DNA of 64,000 bases from Ascocoryne sarcoides NRRL 50072. Taxonomy: Eukaryota; Ascomycota; Leotiomycetes; Helotiales; Gelatinodiscaceae. The notes below the pieces were generated by a model, which did not search any database, was not told where the DNA came from, and was given only the letters and a program-made list of their open reading frames with translations. Position numbers and translations under genes: made by a program. Where the stretch lies: contig KB205944.1 of NCBI GenBank assembly GCA_000328965.1, positions 1,495,774 through 1,559,773 of the forward strand. The letters are read 5' to 3'. This document shows positions 10,034 to 22,900 of the stretch, piece by piece (the stretch's first letter is position 1; every line of letters begins with the position of its first letter).

Positions 10034-12591
10034 CTATACTACAAGCCCCTCTTCATCCATCTCGTCTCTATCCGTATTCCTAGTCAGCGCACCATATATC
10101 CTAAGCGGCACGGCAATCTCAAAGCTCTCACAGTCTAACGTCTCAGCCGCAGCAAAGACTGTCCCCCTATCGTCTCGAGACACTTCTTCAAGCAACTCCG
10201 TGTACCTTTGCGTATTTTCAAAGTCCCTCAATAAGCGCGGGGTAACGAATTCGATCCGTACCCACCACTCCAGACTTACTCCACTAGTGATAAATTCCGG
10301 GGTAGCAGAAATGGGTATAGTAGGCGAAAACAGTACTCTCCTAGCAAAAAGCGTCGATTCTGAGTGCGATGAATGTATCTTCCGGGTGACTCTCAGTATA
10401 CTAGCCTCTGAACGTAGAGCAATAGCATTATCAATCTTTTCCGACGTTTCTAATGAGGCGTGTATTGCATAACAAGGGATTTCCGTGTCTGTGAAATCGA
10501 CGACCACGGTAATAGTCTCGCCAAGTCTATATGCTGGCCTGGCAAGCATGATCACTGCTACTCGCTTTCCGCTGCGCGCAATCTCAAATCGATTGGCGCT
10601 CTGTCGTGATTCCGTGGCAACATTACTGCGGAGAATTGCCATATCAATAGCTTGCTTTGCCGTTGTAGGCAGTTCAACTGACGATAGGCGACGAGATCCA
10701 ACTGCATCTGTAGGTGATAGAAAGCCAAGGCTTGAGGTTTGCCGAGGCCTTGAGAGTAACTCATCAACATATGAAAGAAATTCGCCCAACGTAGAATCGT
10801 GTGCGTTAGTTGAAGCAGGCTTTACTTCCAAAGACTTTAGAGACGGCGGCCTTGACCCCAAAGGCTCTTCAAGAGTTTTCACGCGTGCCTGGTCCCGGAG
10901 AATGATATATGGTGCCATTAAGTCGTGTCCAAGAATTTCTCCATGATCATTAACACTACCTAAGAGACGGAATGGTATCTCCACCGATTTTATCTGTTGC
11001 TCCTTAGCGCCGCCTGGCCGTTGCGTGCCAATGACGAGCTTGTAGGATATCTTGATCGCTTTACCACGATGGGTTGGAGGAAGACCCCGTGGTAGCTTAA
11101 ATGAATATTCGTAAGTTTTACTCTCCCCGGGTGTAAGTTTTAGGTCGACAAACAATATCGACTGAGGCGTAGAGAGCAGAGGTATTGACCTTGAACTAGC
11201 AATGCCGCGCATATCCTTCATACTACTCAACTCGCTCCCACCTAGCAAGCCCCCAAGAGAGTCTCCGAGATTTCCCCATGCAAAACTTCGTAGAAGTCCG
11301 CTGTCTCGCCTGTTGGTTTCGACCCCAATTACACCTCCACCTTGTCCGCCTACAGCACCTTTTCGTTTTACCTCTTCAAAAGGACTCTGGCTAATTAAAG
11401 ATCCATCTAAAGTGAAAGACCCTGAGATTTGTGCATATCCCATCATTAGAATCTCAGGTGGCCGGTGATGACTAGCAGGTGCTAGACTAGAGGGTCGTCT
11501 AGTGTGCCCGACATAAGAAGGCATTCTACTCGGTGGCTGTGACGGATATTCAGATGCTAAGGTTTCAGTTGAATTGTTGCTGAGGGAATAAAATTCCCCA
11601 CTACTTCGGGGTGTGCCAACAACGCTGGCAGGCGAAAGAACTCTCGTCATAGGGGCGACGTGCTCCGATATGGATGGAATACTCTCCCTTGATATTGGCG
11701 AAAGAAGCCGGCCATTTTCCTGAGCGATAGGTACCTTCGGCCCCCCAGTGGTACCCGGATCGCCCGAGTTTGGAGATGATTGTGCTGGAAACTTGAAATT
11801 CTGGGAAAATGATGGAGAAGCCTTTCTTCTTGCAAATTGAAACCCATTGGGCTTTGGCGTGTTAGGAGCGGTGGCCACGCCTGATTGACGTCTTGTTGGC
11901 CCTTCGGGCATGATATCATATGCATTACTAGAGGAAAAAGACAAAACCAACGGGGAAGGATGTGTAGCTGATCGGTGGTTCATCGGGGCTGTAAAATATT
12001 AGTTGCGGCTTGATTCCTTGGAATGACAAAACACTCCCCTGATGTTGGTCCGCCACTGCCATTGAAGCCATGGCGCCTCGGGATAATTTGCAAACTGGCG
12101 GAGCGTCCATGCCCCCTTGATGGCTTTGATGACCTCGATGGCCGTTCTGGAAAGCTGGCTTGGCTACCCACATCTTCTGTGAGAGCTTCGCTAGCTCCAA
12201 TGGATATAATGGATACTGAACGTTTGTGTGTGTTCCCCTCCTTGTCTGTTCTCGATGCTCCCCCATTCCATGTGCTAGAAGCTGCCTGTGATTGTGATCG
12301 AACTGAAGCAGTGGGAGCATTCAGAGAAAGAGTCGTCCTGTGGCCCCTGGAGAACTGTGCTGGACGGGGGCTCAACGAAGCTTTCCCCTTGACTTGCGCT
12401 GTTGGTGCTATCCTTAACCCTCCTGTCGCAAACCCATTTGCGGGTGGCGGATGTAAGGTCGATCGTGAAGGCGGAGGAGGGGTCGCAGCTATATTCTTAA
12501 ATGTTATTCGGCATTCGATATCCTCGCCGGCAAATACTGTCTGCTCTGCCCAATGCACAAAGACTCTAATGTTGGTCAAGGGTGTCGACAT
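10034..12591 (-). CDS. rgp1: Rgp1-family subunit of the Ric1-Rgp1 guanine-nucleotide exchange factor
   Basis: Rgp1 forms with Ric1 the exchange factor for the Rab GTPase Ypt6/Rab6 in retrograde traffic to the late Golgi. Two minus-strand exons, 12591-12033 and 11988-10034, give about 837 residues. The 44-nt intron 12032-11989 has donor GTTTTG, a CAACTAAT branch region and acceptor ACAG. It is the only junction that keeps the frame (SGES|PMNHRS). The N terminus MSTPLTNIRVFVHWAEQTVFAGEDIECRITFKN is the conserved Rgp1 opening strand set. A long Ser/Pro-rich linker follows. The core then contains YEYSFKLPRGLPPTHRGKAI, KISYKLVIGTQRPGG and RLLGSVNDHGEILGHDLMAP. The C-terminal portion has PCYAIHASLETSEKID and SLEWWVRIEFVTPR. 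Long disordered insertions are typical of filamentous-fungal copies. The gene is divergent from mob1. Confidence 0.9.
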
Positions 12592-13097
12592 ATCGCTTTC
12601 TTGCTGTCGTTGAATTCGGGCTCCTTCGCTCGAAGGAGATCAGTGCTGCCAGTCATGGATGCAACAATAATAAGGATTGGTTGCACCAGTCTGCCGGCAT
12701 AATGAGATTTCAGCAACTGACACTTTCCATAGTATAGCAAGGCAGAGGAGCAGACGATAGCTTGTTGTTAGTATTTCATCTGAAGCTCAAGGGAAGTTGA
12801 GGCGGCTGCAAGCTTAGTCAGCTTCCTGGCCCGCACTCACTCCGCCAACTCCAAGTAAACAAAACCACCATCGATATCGAAGATTGCGTGTCTTATCATT
12901 TCCATCTACGCTCTTTGTTTGCTCCCGACCAACAGCTCCTTCGGTCACTTACATCGAAGCCAGGCAATTCTATGCGAATACGTTTGGGCCGGTCAGTACG
13001 TCGGAATCATTCCTTATTGACAACTAATGCCTGGCTAACGTCTGGAATGTTAGAACTCCCTCGACACTCCCCTAGGATTCTAACAATACAAAGCACG
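12592..13097. promoter_or_regulatory. Divergent promoter region, rgp1 and mob1
   Basis: About 505 bases between divergent ATGs (12591 minus, 13098 plus), presumed shared promoter and leaders. A small plus-strand frame begins at 12888 but ends inside the mob1 first intron and has no protein-like content. Confidence 0.5.
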
Positions 13098-14115
13098 ATG
13101 ACTTCCTTCATCACCACCGTGTTAGTCCACCCAAATTACTCCTTCCCCCTAGATGGCAATGGTTTTGCAGTTTCTTAGTCCGCGGACTGCCAAAGTATTG
13201 TCTCCCGTTTGTACTCTCGCGCACTCCAACTCGTCCATGACAGTTGAGCTGAATTATGAGGATCCGTTCGTTCAAGAACCCGATGCAACCTATATCCCAC
13301 CTTACTTACAAGCTGGACCCAATAGCAATCAGCGGAGAAATCAGTTCAGACCACGAAATGCCACGAAGGGCACTACAAGCTATCAGCTCCGACAGTATGC
13401 CGAGGCCACACTTGGTGGAGGCAGTCTGCGAAAGATCGTGAAGCTTCCCGAGGGCGAAGATGAAAATGAGTGGTTGGCAGTCAACAGTAAGGTTATCGCT
13501 CGTAGGTTCATAGTTTTCTGGCTTACACAGATCTAGTGGTGGATTTCTATACGCACATCAATCTCCTCTATGGATCGATCACCGAGTTCTGCTCTCCCCA
13601 GTCATGCCCGGAGATGAAAGCTACTGATGAGTATGTAAATTGCCCCCCATAAGAAAACCAATGTTCATATCGAGCTTCACAGGTTTGAATATCTTTGGCA
13701 AGATTCCGAGAACTTCAAGCGACCGACCAAAATGCCTGCACCGCAATACATCGAACATTTGATCGCGTGGGTTCAAGGCACAATCGACAATGAAGCCGTG
13801 TTTCCTAGTAGAATTGGTGCGCCTGTGCATAATCCCGTCAGGCACGACTTCCGCTAACTGGAGCCTACAGGTGTACCTTTCCCCAAATCTTTCCCAAGCA
13901 TGGTTCGACAAGTGTTCAAGCGAATGTATCGAGTGTATGCTCACATATACTGCCATCACTATCCAGTCATCCGCGAGCTAGGACTTGAAGCCCATCTTAA
14001 TACCAGCTTCAAACACTACGTTCTCTTCATCGACGAGCACAGCCTAGCAAGTGGAAAAGATTTCTGGGGTCCGTTGGGCGATCTAGTAGATAGTATGCTC
14101 AGGAGTGACGAATGA
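13098..14115 (+). CDS. mob1: Mob1 kinase activator
   Basis: Mob1 is the zinc-binding co-activator of NDR/LATS kinases in mitotic exit and septation signalling. Five exons can be read: 13098-13120, 13326-13486, 13537-13630, 13683-13816 and 13871-14115, totalling 218 residues. The joined protein runs MTSFITTVNQRRNQF, TSYQLRQYAEATLGGGSLRK, VKLPEGEDENEWLAVN. It continues LLYGSITEFCSPQSCPEM, then YLWQDSENFKRPTKMPAPQY, VYAHIYCHHYPVI and GPLGDLVDSMLRSDE. The Cys pair in FCSPQSC and the His pair in HIYCHHY fit the family's zinc site. The first intron is unusually long (205 nt) and contains a frame that runs in from 13153. An alternative start inside it would replace the conserved MTSFITTV terminus, so it is not favoured. 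All introns are GT-AG. Confidence 0.95.
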
Positions 14116-14527
14116 AATAATCGATGAATGGACAGGGTATGATAAACATCTTTACGGCGCTGGTATTATGGATGGAGTTTTGGGAATCCCGGTCTTCTGT
14201 GGCAAGAGAGGAATATGGAGGGCGTCGTTAGGTCTACTAGGTAGAAAGTGTAGCAGCAATTGCAGTATGATTCCTAAGTTTTTCTAAGTATAAAATCCTA
14301 TGCTTCCTTGTAAAAAAGTCTACGGTTATAGTAAATGTAACATGGATGGCTGATCGGTGAGTGCGGCTATCAAAAAGGTGGGCATTTCAAGATCGCGGTC
14401 TCGTCACGTGGCGTCTGAACTAGTTTGGCAGCGCGAATTTGAGTCCTTACCCGAACCTCATTCCGGGACAACAGCAACGACGAAGCTCACTCCTCTCCAC
14501 TCCAAACACCAATTGATCATCCTCAAC
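14116..14527. other. Spacer between mob1 and the OSCP gene
   Basis: About 410 bases holding the mob1 3' UTR and the promoter/leader of the downstream gene. A small frame at 14105-14287 overlaps the mob1 stop and looks non-coding. Confidence 0.5.
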
Positions 14528-15443
14528 ATGCTCTCCAGTCGAGCCCTTCTCCGCGCCACCCGGGCATCTGTCCCCGTCAGAATTGCCACCCAAAGAGCTG
14601 TTGTGAGCTCTCAGATTCGCAATTATGCTGCTCCAGCTGCTGTAGACCCGAGGCCACCCAAGGCGCTTTATGGACTAGATGGCACCTATGCTTCTGCCCT
14701 GGTATGCTCTTCCAGCTTTTATGTTGCTAATTGAGATGATGATAATGCTTCAGGGCCTCTGAAAGACAATGAGGAATGCACCTTTATAAAAACTCCAGCT
14801 AACGAGCAATTCAACAGTACACCGCAGCGGTCAAATCCTCTGCGCTCGAAAGTACTGCACGAGCCATGGCCGCCCTCAATGATGTCTACCAAAAAGATCC
14901 AAAACTCGCTACTATCATGGAAACACCGACCCTCTCCGCCGCAGATAAATCCTCCATCATTACCGAACTGCAAAAACATACCGCCGGGCAGGACAAGAGC
15001 CAGACCGTCAAGAATTTCTTAGATACCCTTGCTTCGTACAATCGATTGGGGCTGTTAAAGGGTGTGTGCGCGAAGTTTGAGGAGTTGATGAGTGCGTCGA
15101 AGGGGGAGGTTGAGTTGTTGGTGACAAGTGCTCAGGTGATTCCTACGTCCTCGGAAGCCATAGAGACGAAATGCTGATAGTATTTAGCAATTGGATGGCA
15201 GGACACTACAAAGATTGGAGAATGCAGTTTCGAAATCTTCATATGTAGGTCAAGGAAAGAAGCTCAAGGTTACAAATAAGGTATGTTTCCTCTTAGCGGA
15301 AATTGGTTACATGGTTCTAATAAGAGCAGGTCGATTCTGATATTCTTGGTGGCCTCATCGTCGAGATTGGGAATCGGACAATTGACTTGAGCGTCTCAGC
15401 ACGAATCGCGAAGATGAACAAACTACTCACTGACACCTTGTAA
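14528..15443 (+). CDS. atp5: Mitochondrial ATP synthase subunit 5 (OSCP)
   Basis: OSCP links the F1 head to the peripheral stalk of mitochondrial ATP synthase. Four exons, 14528-14701, 14818-15135, 15188-15280 and 15330-15443, encode 232 residues. The first ~35 residues (MLSSRALLRATRASVPVRIA...) are rich in Arg/Ser/Ala and lack acids, a clear mitochondrial presequence. The mature part contains PPKALYGLDGTYASAL|YTAAVK and the helical N-domain (TLSAADKSSIITELQKH, TVKNFLDTLASYNRLGLLKG). The C-terminal signature GGLIVEIGNRTIDLSVSARI ends KMNKLLTDTL. All introns are GT-AG (116, 52 and 49 nt). This is the last recognised host gene before the AT-rich block, whose edge lies only about 360 bases downstream, yet it shows no mutational damage. 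Confidence 0.96.
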
Positions 15444-15802
15444 AACACCTTGGGGGAGCTTTTCCTTTTTAGTAGATGGGAATGGGATGCGTAGGAAAGG
15501 AGTGAAGAATGATGTGTATAGGTCTAAATGAGAGCATTCATACTTGCAATTAGTAACTTTACAGGCTAAGCCATAAAGTGAAATAACCTACCTAGTTCGA
15601 TTGACCTTTAGACATTTAGCACTGGCCAACATGGAAATACAATTGAGCGACAGCATAAGTACGGAGCTCATAGCTTGTGCCCACTTGCTTCTGCGCAATC
15701 CCCCACCACGTTGTCACTGCTGGTAATCTTCTCCCTTGCCCCTATCTTCGCAGTTTGTTTACTACATGCTTTTTCCCCCTGAACTCATCATATCTTATAT
15801 TT
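15444..15802. other. Transition from gene island to AT-rich block
   Basis: Contains the OSCP 3' UTR and ordinary mixed-composition sequence up to about 15780. Composition then changes within a few tens of bases to TA-dominated sequence. No gene seen. Confidence 0.6.
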
Positions 15803-15845
15803 TATTAAATGGAATTTAACACCTGGTTATATAACTAACTACCAT
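15803..15845 (+). repeat. Truncated copia C LTR start
   Basis: A sequence beginning TATTAAATGGAATTTAACAC resembles the first ~40 bases of the copia C LTR (TGTTGGATGGAATCCGACAC) after C-to-T/G-to-A change. It is the outermost transposon trace at the block edge. The sequence to 16311 is AT-rich and unassigned. Confidence 0.45.
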
Positions 15846-16311
15846 CCCTCACCCCCCTTTTAATAGCACCCCCCTTTTGGTAGGTAAAATTTAGCCAGCT
15901 TTACTAAAACTCTAAGTTTTAAAGCACTTATAACTTAGCTAATAATAAAGTTATATATATATATAAAAAAAGCTATTTTATAAAGAATTAATCTTTTAAA
16001 ATAATTGTTACTTTTTAATAAGTCTCTTAGCTCTAGTATAAACCTAAGGCGTTTCGGGCTTAGTATTACTTTTAAAATCCTATTTTATATTAACTCTATT
16101 GCTTTTACTATCTTTTTTATTAGCTTTCTTCTCCTCTTCTAATTCTAAATTAATTATAATAAGCTATTTTTAAAAATAGAGTTACTAGTAGCTAAGGCTT
16201 TATTAAGCTTTATAAATCGTTAGTTTAAATTTAAAATTATTCTCTTTTTCTTTTCTTTTTTTAAATAAACTACTTCCTCTTTTAAACTAGTAATTTTAGT
16301 TAAATACTTTA

Positions 16312-16811
16312 TATTAAATAAAATTTAACACCTGTTATATAACTTCAGTTATATAACTAGTTAACTAATACTAAGTGATTTACTAAGGGGTTAAAAATTA
16401 GCTTTAACACTTCCTCTTTTTTTCTCTTAGCTTTTCTACTGCTTTTATGTAACGACATAAGAGGATAAGGGCACCGAAAGGGGCATATGGGAGTGCGTAT
16501 CGGTGGCTAATGATATCGACTTATAGGTCTATATACGGAGAAGAATAAAGTATAAGGAAGCAGAAGAGAGTAGAGTAGCTATACCCTTTATATACACGAT
16601 TCGCTTCCCTTCTGAAACCCTTTCGTATCTATTCCTAGCTCTTGATTATAAGTCTATATCACGGGAATACGCTATCACGTGGAATGCGCCCTTGCGCATT
16701 AACTAGGCTAAGCGATCCTTGGCGATCGCGATCCCGATCGTTACATTTTACTTATAATTAATTAACTGCTATTATATAAGTTTTTATACTTTTATCTCTT
16801 TCCGTTTAACA
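16312..16811 (+). repeat. 5' LTR of copia C, split by a solo LTR
   Basis: LTR halves 16312-16447 and 16746-16811 match the intact ~200-bp copies elsewhere (for example 39476-39684), ending GTTTAACA before the primer site. The insertion in the middle is flanked by the duplicated target TTTTA. Confidence 0.75.
16448..16745 (-). repeat. Solo LTR of gypsy A, target duplication TTTTA
   Basis: A 298-bp sequence starting TGTAACGACATAAGAGG and ending CGATCGTTACA on the plus strand. It is the reverse complement of the gypsy A LTR at 16915. Exact 5-bp repeats TTTTA flank it (16443-16447 and 16746-16750). It keeps much more GC than its surroundings, so it arrived late or escaped mutation. Confidence 0.85.
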
Positions 16812-16914
16812 GGTTATTGTAACGATCGTTACAGTTGACGTTTCAAAGGGTGGTCACGAGACTAGGTTAGGTAAGAGTCCGGATCTCCACCGACCCTTAG
16901 TTAAACCCTTCGAC

Positions 16915-17211
16915 TGTAACGATCGGGATCGCGATCGCCAAGGATCGCTTAGCCTGGTTAATGCGCAAGGGCGCATTCCACGTGATAGCGTATTCCCGTG
17001 ATATAGATTTACAATTAAGAGCTAGAAATAGTTACGAAAGAGTTTTAAAAGGGAAGTGAATTATATATATAAAAGGTATAGCTACTTTACTCTCTTTTAC
17101 TTCCTTATATTTTATTCTTTTTATATATAAACTTATAAGTTAATATTATTAGCTATTAATATATACTTTTATATACCTCTTTTAATACTCTTATTCTCTT
17201 ATGTTAATATA
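16915..17211 (+). repeat. 5' LTR of gypsy A
   Basis: Begins TGTAACGATCGGGATCGC. The first ~100 bases remain GC-rich, then the sequence becomes strongly AT-rich. It ends near TATGTTAATATA, equivalent to the less damaged ending TGTGTCGATACA of the 3' LTR. The start is shared with the copies at 16448 (inverted) and 63597. Confidence 0.85.
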
Positions 17212-20200
17212 TAAGAATAAAGTATTAAGTCTACTAGAGACGGCTTATATAATATTTTACTTTTAAGTTTTATTTAATTATATTAAAACAGATTCGAATA
17301 TTATTTAAACTTTTAACTTTAGCTAGTACTAAAGATTCTTAAATAATTAAGAACCTAGAGATCTCTTAAACAACTAGTAAACTAGGGTTTAGTTTAGCTT
17401 AAAAGCAACTAGTATAGACGCTAAATTAGTATTAAATAAAATAGTTAGTTAATAGAGATTCTAAATAACTCTCTTATATAAAAGTTGTTATAAACAGAAA
17501 TAGAGGTAATATAAAATACTATCTAAAACCCTTACTTTTACTCATCTATTATTAACTTTAAAAGCTTATTACCTAAATTCTTAATAAGATGTTTTAATAC
17601 TTTATAAATAAAGTAGAAAGTAAAACTGCTTATAATACTAATACCTCTTAAACTATAAGTCTATTTAGAACTTACTAAGGACGATCTATCTGAAAAGAGT
17701 AGAACTAAAGGGACTTCTTAGATAGTTTAACTATAAAAGGTATTATATAAGTAATAGAAGAACAGATTTTCTTTTAGATAATAGAGATTTCTAAAGTTAT
17801 TACTATTATAAATGAATTCAAAGCTATATTTACTACTCTAAATTAGTATTTAAAAGGCTATAATAACACTATACCTCCTTAGCTTATATATAACAATATT
17901 ACACTTATTTTAATTATTCTATTAATTAAAGCATCTAGTATACCTTAGTCCCTTTCTAAAACTGGCGCTTACATTAGACTTTAAAAGACTTAATTAACAG
18001 AGAAGATTATTCTATTTAATAATAGAAACTCTTCTACTTTCGAGTAATAGTAAGTTTCTATTTGAGACCGATTTATTATTAATATAGACTAGTATATTAC
18101 TAAAACAGTTTACTAAGCTTTAATATAGGGATTAATAATAGACTTAACTAAGGAGTACCTAACCCCTAAGTACTTAGCCTTTTTAAATAGCTTTTAAATA
18201 ATATTTAATATATTAGACTTACTATTTAATTACTTTTTAATAGATAATAAAGCAAAGGTATATTATAGTATATTTTAAGTTATATATATAAGTAAAAAAG
18301 GTTATATTAGAGAAACCTTTTTATAGTTTAAAGCCCGGTTTTAAAGCCTAGTAATTTAAAGAGAAGTATAAAAAGCCGATTAGTTCTTTTTTATATAAAA
18401 TAAATTAACGCTTTAGTTATAAAGTATTTCAACTATATTAAAGAAGTATTAGAATAAGAACTATAATATTATAGTTGACAACTTTATATTAAATAATCGA
18501 AAACGATAGAGGAACTATAAGCTATAGCCTCTTATTAGTTTTTAAAATAAGTAATCTACCTTAGTTATTAAGAAAGTGTTCTCTTCTAAAATCTCTTAGC
18601 TTATTTACTAAGCTGCCTTTTTAAGAGTTTTTAACGTTCGCCTAAAAACCTTAACTATAGTTATTTTTTATTAAAAGCTTTTAACTTTAGTTTAACCCTC
18701 TTTTAGTTTTCTTCTCTAAAACTACTCTACTCTTATAAATAAACTAAGTTTCTTAGTTAAATATTATAATTATAAAAAGTTTAACTATTATAAAAATAAA
18801 TACTTTAAAACTTTTAAAGTTTAAATTATAACTAAAAGAGAAAAAGATAATAATTTAAATATTTAAAAAGAAGAAAATATATTTAAAAAAGTAAAAGAGT
18901 TTTAATTAAAAAATAAAAAAGTTTAAAAAAAACTTCTTTTTAAGTTTAAAAAAATATAATCTATTAAAGTTAAACTTAATATAATTAATAAAAAGAAAAT
19001 AGTTCTTATTTTCTAATACTTTTAATATAAATAGATTTAAAGTTTCTTTTTAAATATTAATAAATATAAAAGTAAATAGTTTTCTTTTTTTAAATTACTT
19101 TTTTATTAAATAACTTTTAAAAGTTTTAAATACTAAGATTTAATATTTATTTTATATAAGAGTATAAGTTTAATATTTAAAGTTATATCTTCTATTATAT
19201 TTAACTTTATTTAATAATTAAAAGTTAATAAATATATAATTATTCTTTTATAATCTTAGATTTAAGTTATAAAGATTTAATTATTAAAAGTAAATAAATA
19301 AAACATTTTTAAGTTTATTTAAATATAAGATATTATAAAATTATATAGCTTTTTATATATCTACTAATATTCTAATAAAGTAAAAAGCTTATAATCCCTT
19401 TTAATTCTTTATATTATATTTAACTTAACTTTAATTATTAAACAAATATAAATCAAAAGAATTAAATTATAAAAAAGTAAAATTTATATTTATAAAAGAG
19501 AAGTTAATATTTACTAATATTAATAGTACTCTTTTCACTTAATTTTATACTTTAAAACTCTATTAAAAGTAAGTTAATACTATTATTAATAAAGAAATCT
19601 TTTTATATATTTAAAAAGCTTTTTTTTTAATTAAAACTAAAACTATATAAGTTAAGTAATAGATTTAAAATAGTACTTATATAACCTAAATTAGTATTTA
19701 TTTATAAAATAACTATTAATATTTTCTATTTTAATATAAAACGTTTAAATAATAAATTTATTATTATTAATATATATAAAATTAATTATATTTTAAATAA
19801 ATAAAACGTTTAAAAAAAATTTAAATATTATTTAACTTTTTAATAAACTAATATTAAAAAAATATATTTATTTTAAAAATATATTTTTAAAATTATATTA
19901 AATATATTACTTTTTTATAAATTATATAATTATAAAATATATTTAAAAAGTTTTTTATTAAACTTTTATTCTCTTTTATATTACTAGTTAATAAAAGAAC
20001 TTAAGATAATAAAGAAGTATTTACTAAAGAACTTAAATAAAAGCTTTATTACTATTAATAATACCTCTTTTATATTTTTAATATTATTTATAAAAAAATC
20101 TAATAAAATATTATACTTTTATATTAACTATTAATATTTTAATACTCTTTTTTAAAAAGATTTATATTTTATTTTAAAAATTAATAAACTTTTAACTTAA

Positions 20201-22900
20201 GTATTTAAAACTAAAATCTTTACTAAATTAAATATTTAAATAATATTTAATTATATTAAAATAGATTTTAACTTAAAAAAGTATATTATATTTAAAACTT
20301 ATTATAAGATTTATAAATATAAAGTCTTCTTATTTAAACTTTATAATAGCTTTAATATATATTAGTATTATATAAATAATATACTTATAAACTATTTAAA
20401 CAATTTTTATATAACTTATTTAAATAATATTCTTATTTACTTAAAAAATATTAAAAAACACTAGATTTATATAAAAAGGGTATTAACTTAGTTTTAAAAT
20501 ATTAGATTATAAGTAAATATTTGAAAATACAAATTTAATATTACTAGAACTAAGTACTTAAGTTATATTATTACTACTAAAGGTATTAAAACTAACTTAG
20601 ATAAGACTACTTCTTTTTATAACTGAGAATACTTGACTACTATAACTAGTGTAAAGTCGTTCTTAAGCTTTTATAGATTCTATTAGTAGTTTATTTAAGA
20701 CTTTAATTATATTATTAAACCTATTACTACACTTATACGTTCGACTATCTCTTAGAATTAGACTAAAGAATATAGAAAATTGTTTAAAATATTATAAAGT
20801 TATTTACTAGATATTTAAGTAATTTACTATTTTAACCCTAAACTTTTTATAAAATTAGAAATAAACTTATTTAATAGAGTTATTACTAGTATAGTATTTT
20901 AAAAGTATTTTAATAAGTAGTAGTACTCTCTTAGATTCTACTTCTATATACTAGTTAATTATAAAGTAAATTAGAAAATATATAATAAAAAGCTTTATAT
21001 TATTATTATAGCTTTTTATAAATAATATTTAAAACTTATATTAATTATAAACTAACTTAGTATTTATATAAACTACTTTATATTAAAATACTTTATAACT
21101 ATTAAAGTACTTATTATAAAATAAACTTATTAGATAGAATTTATATTAAACTTTAATTTCTTAATTATATATTAACTTAATAAAAGTAATTAAAAAGCTA
21201 ATATTCTTTTTTAAAAAGAATAGAACTTTATTATTTAAGAAAAGGTTAAAAAAGATATTTACTTATAAGTTTTATTTAAACTAAAACATTTTAACTTTTA
21301 TATTAATATTAAACTCGTTTAATAGTTTATAGCTTCTTAAAATACTACTACTTTAGCTTCTATTACTTTTAAAATATTTTTAAAACTCTTTTAAAACTCT
21401 TTTAAACTTATTAATAATTTATACTAAAACAATTATAACTCTTTTTAAAATTTTTATAAAAGCTTATTTAATAGTTATATTATTAAAAACAGTTTAATCT
21501 TTTATAAAAATTAGCTTTATATTAGATAAAAAACACTTTTCTATACTAAGCTTATTTAAAAGGCTTATAACTAGCTATTAATCGCTTACTCTAATAAAAT
21601 AAAAACCTATTAACTTTTAGCTCTAAAGTATTACTAGATTAAAATAGATGTTAATTATAAACGGTATATATATAACTATAGAACTTACAAATATATATAC
21701 TTAAAATAGTTAAAGAAACTAGGTCTATTATATTTTTTACTTATTTTAAACTATTTTATATAATATTTTAATATAAACTTTAAAAAGTTTTCTAAAAATT
21801 AATATAGTTTTAATAATATTCTTATAATTATAAATTAACTTAGTAAAGCTTTAATAACTATATTATATTATAAGAATATTAATACTAAAGAACTTACTAT
21901 TCTTTTTGTTTAATAAATCTATAGATTTAAATATATTTTAAAAACTATTATATTTAATAAAAGACTTTAATTTATTTTTTTCTTTTAGAAAAAATTCTAT
22001 TATATTATAAAAGTTTAAATTAAACTATTTATAATATATTATAAAAAAACTAATAATTAAACTAAAATTATAAATAAGTATATTAATTAAAAGCTTTACT
22101 TTTTTATTAACTACTATTAAAATAATTAAAGTAAATTAATTTTTATAATTAATAAAGCTTAAATAACTCTTTTATATACTTTTATAAGTATATTCTTATA
22201 TTAACTAAAATATAAAACAGATCTAAAGACGAGCTAAAACTAAGAATCTTTAAAAGCTACTAATACTTTAGAAAAGCTTAATTATTAAAATACTAAAAAA
22301 GTAGTAAAAAAGATAAAAGCTAGTTAAAAGTTTACTAAAGTAAATATAAAGAAAGCTTAAGTTAAAATAGTATAATATATAAATCTATATTAGAGCTATA
22401 TTAATTAAAAAGTAAATGAGAAGGTTTATCTATTAACTAGAAATCTTAAGAACTATTAATTTAGTTAAAAACTAGCTAATTAGTAGAAAGGACCTTTTAA
22501 GATCTTAAAGTAGATTAGTAACTCTTATTAACTAAAACTATTAGTTAACTTTAAAATTTATAATATATTTACTTTAAAGTTACTTTCTAAAGATTTAAAA
22601 AACCTTTTACTTAATTAAGAGAATTTAATATTAGAACTTATTATTATTAAAAGTTAAGAAAAATAAGAACTTAAAAAAGTTTTAATAGTATATTTAACTT
22701 AAAATACTTTAAAATATTAAATTAATTAGATTAAATATAATCTAAATTTAATTTAATATAATACTTTAAACTTTATTAGTTTTTTATATAAGTTTTAAAA
22801 CTTTTATAAGACTTACTTTAATAAGCTAAGTTTACCCTAAAACCTTTTTATATAGATTTAAACTTAAAAAAATAAAGAGGATAATTATAATTACTTAAAA
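17212..22900 (+). pseudogene. Gag-pol relic of gypsy A
   Basis: No open frame survives, but the order of domains can be followed. At about 18763-18805 a Y-x2-Y-x4-N-x4-Y pattern sits where a gag CCHC zinc knuckle would be, with Cys codons TGT now TAT. At about 20270-20460 is the reverse transcriptase active-site region, ending in YLNN (20417-20428), where the family has YLDD. Next comes VKSFL..YRFY....DF (about 20655-20710), the typical gypsy connection region. At about 22690-22860 a K-Y-x-I/V-x-W-K/Y-x-N-P...W-Y-P-A-like stretch with stops fits the C-terminal integrase tail/chromodomain. The changes seen are all G-to-A or C-to-T. Assignment to Ty3/gypsy is firm; exact domain borders are approximate. 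Confidence 0.75.

Noticed and set aside
9921..10946. Plus-strand frames of 183 and 153 codons opposite rgp1
   Set aside because: They mirror the Rgp1 coding exon; the sense strand carries conserved family motifs, these do not.
12023..12613. 196-codon plus-strand frame opposite rgp1
   Set aside because: Antisense shadow of the conserved Rgp1 N-terminal exon; no independent protein-like features.
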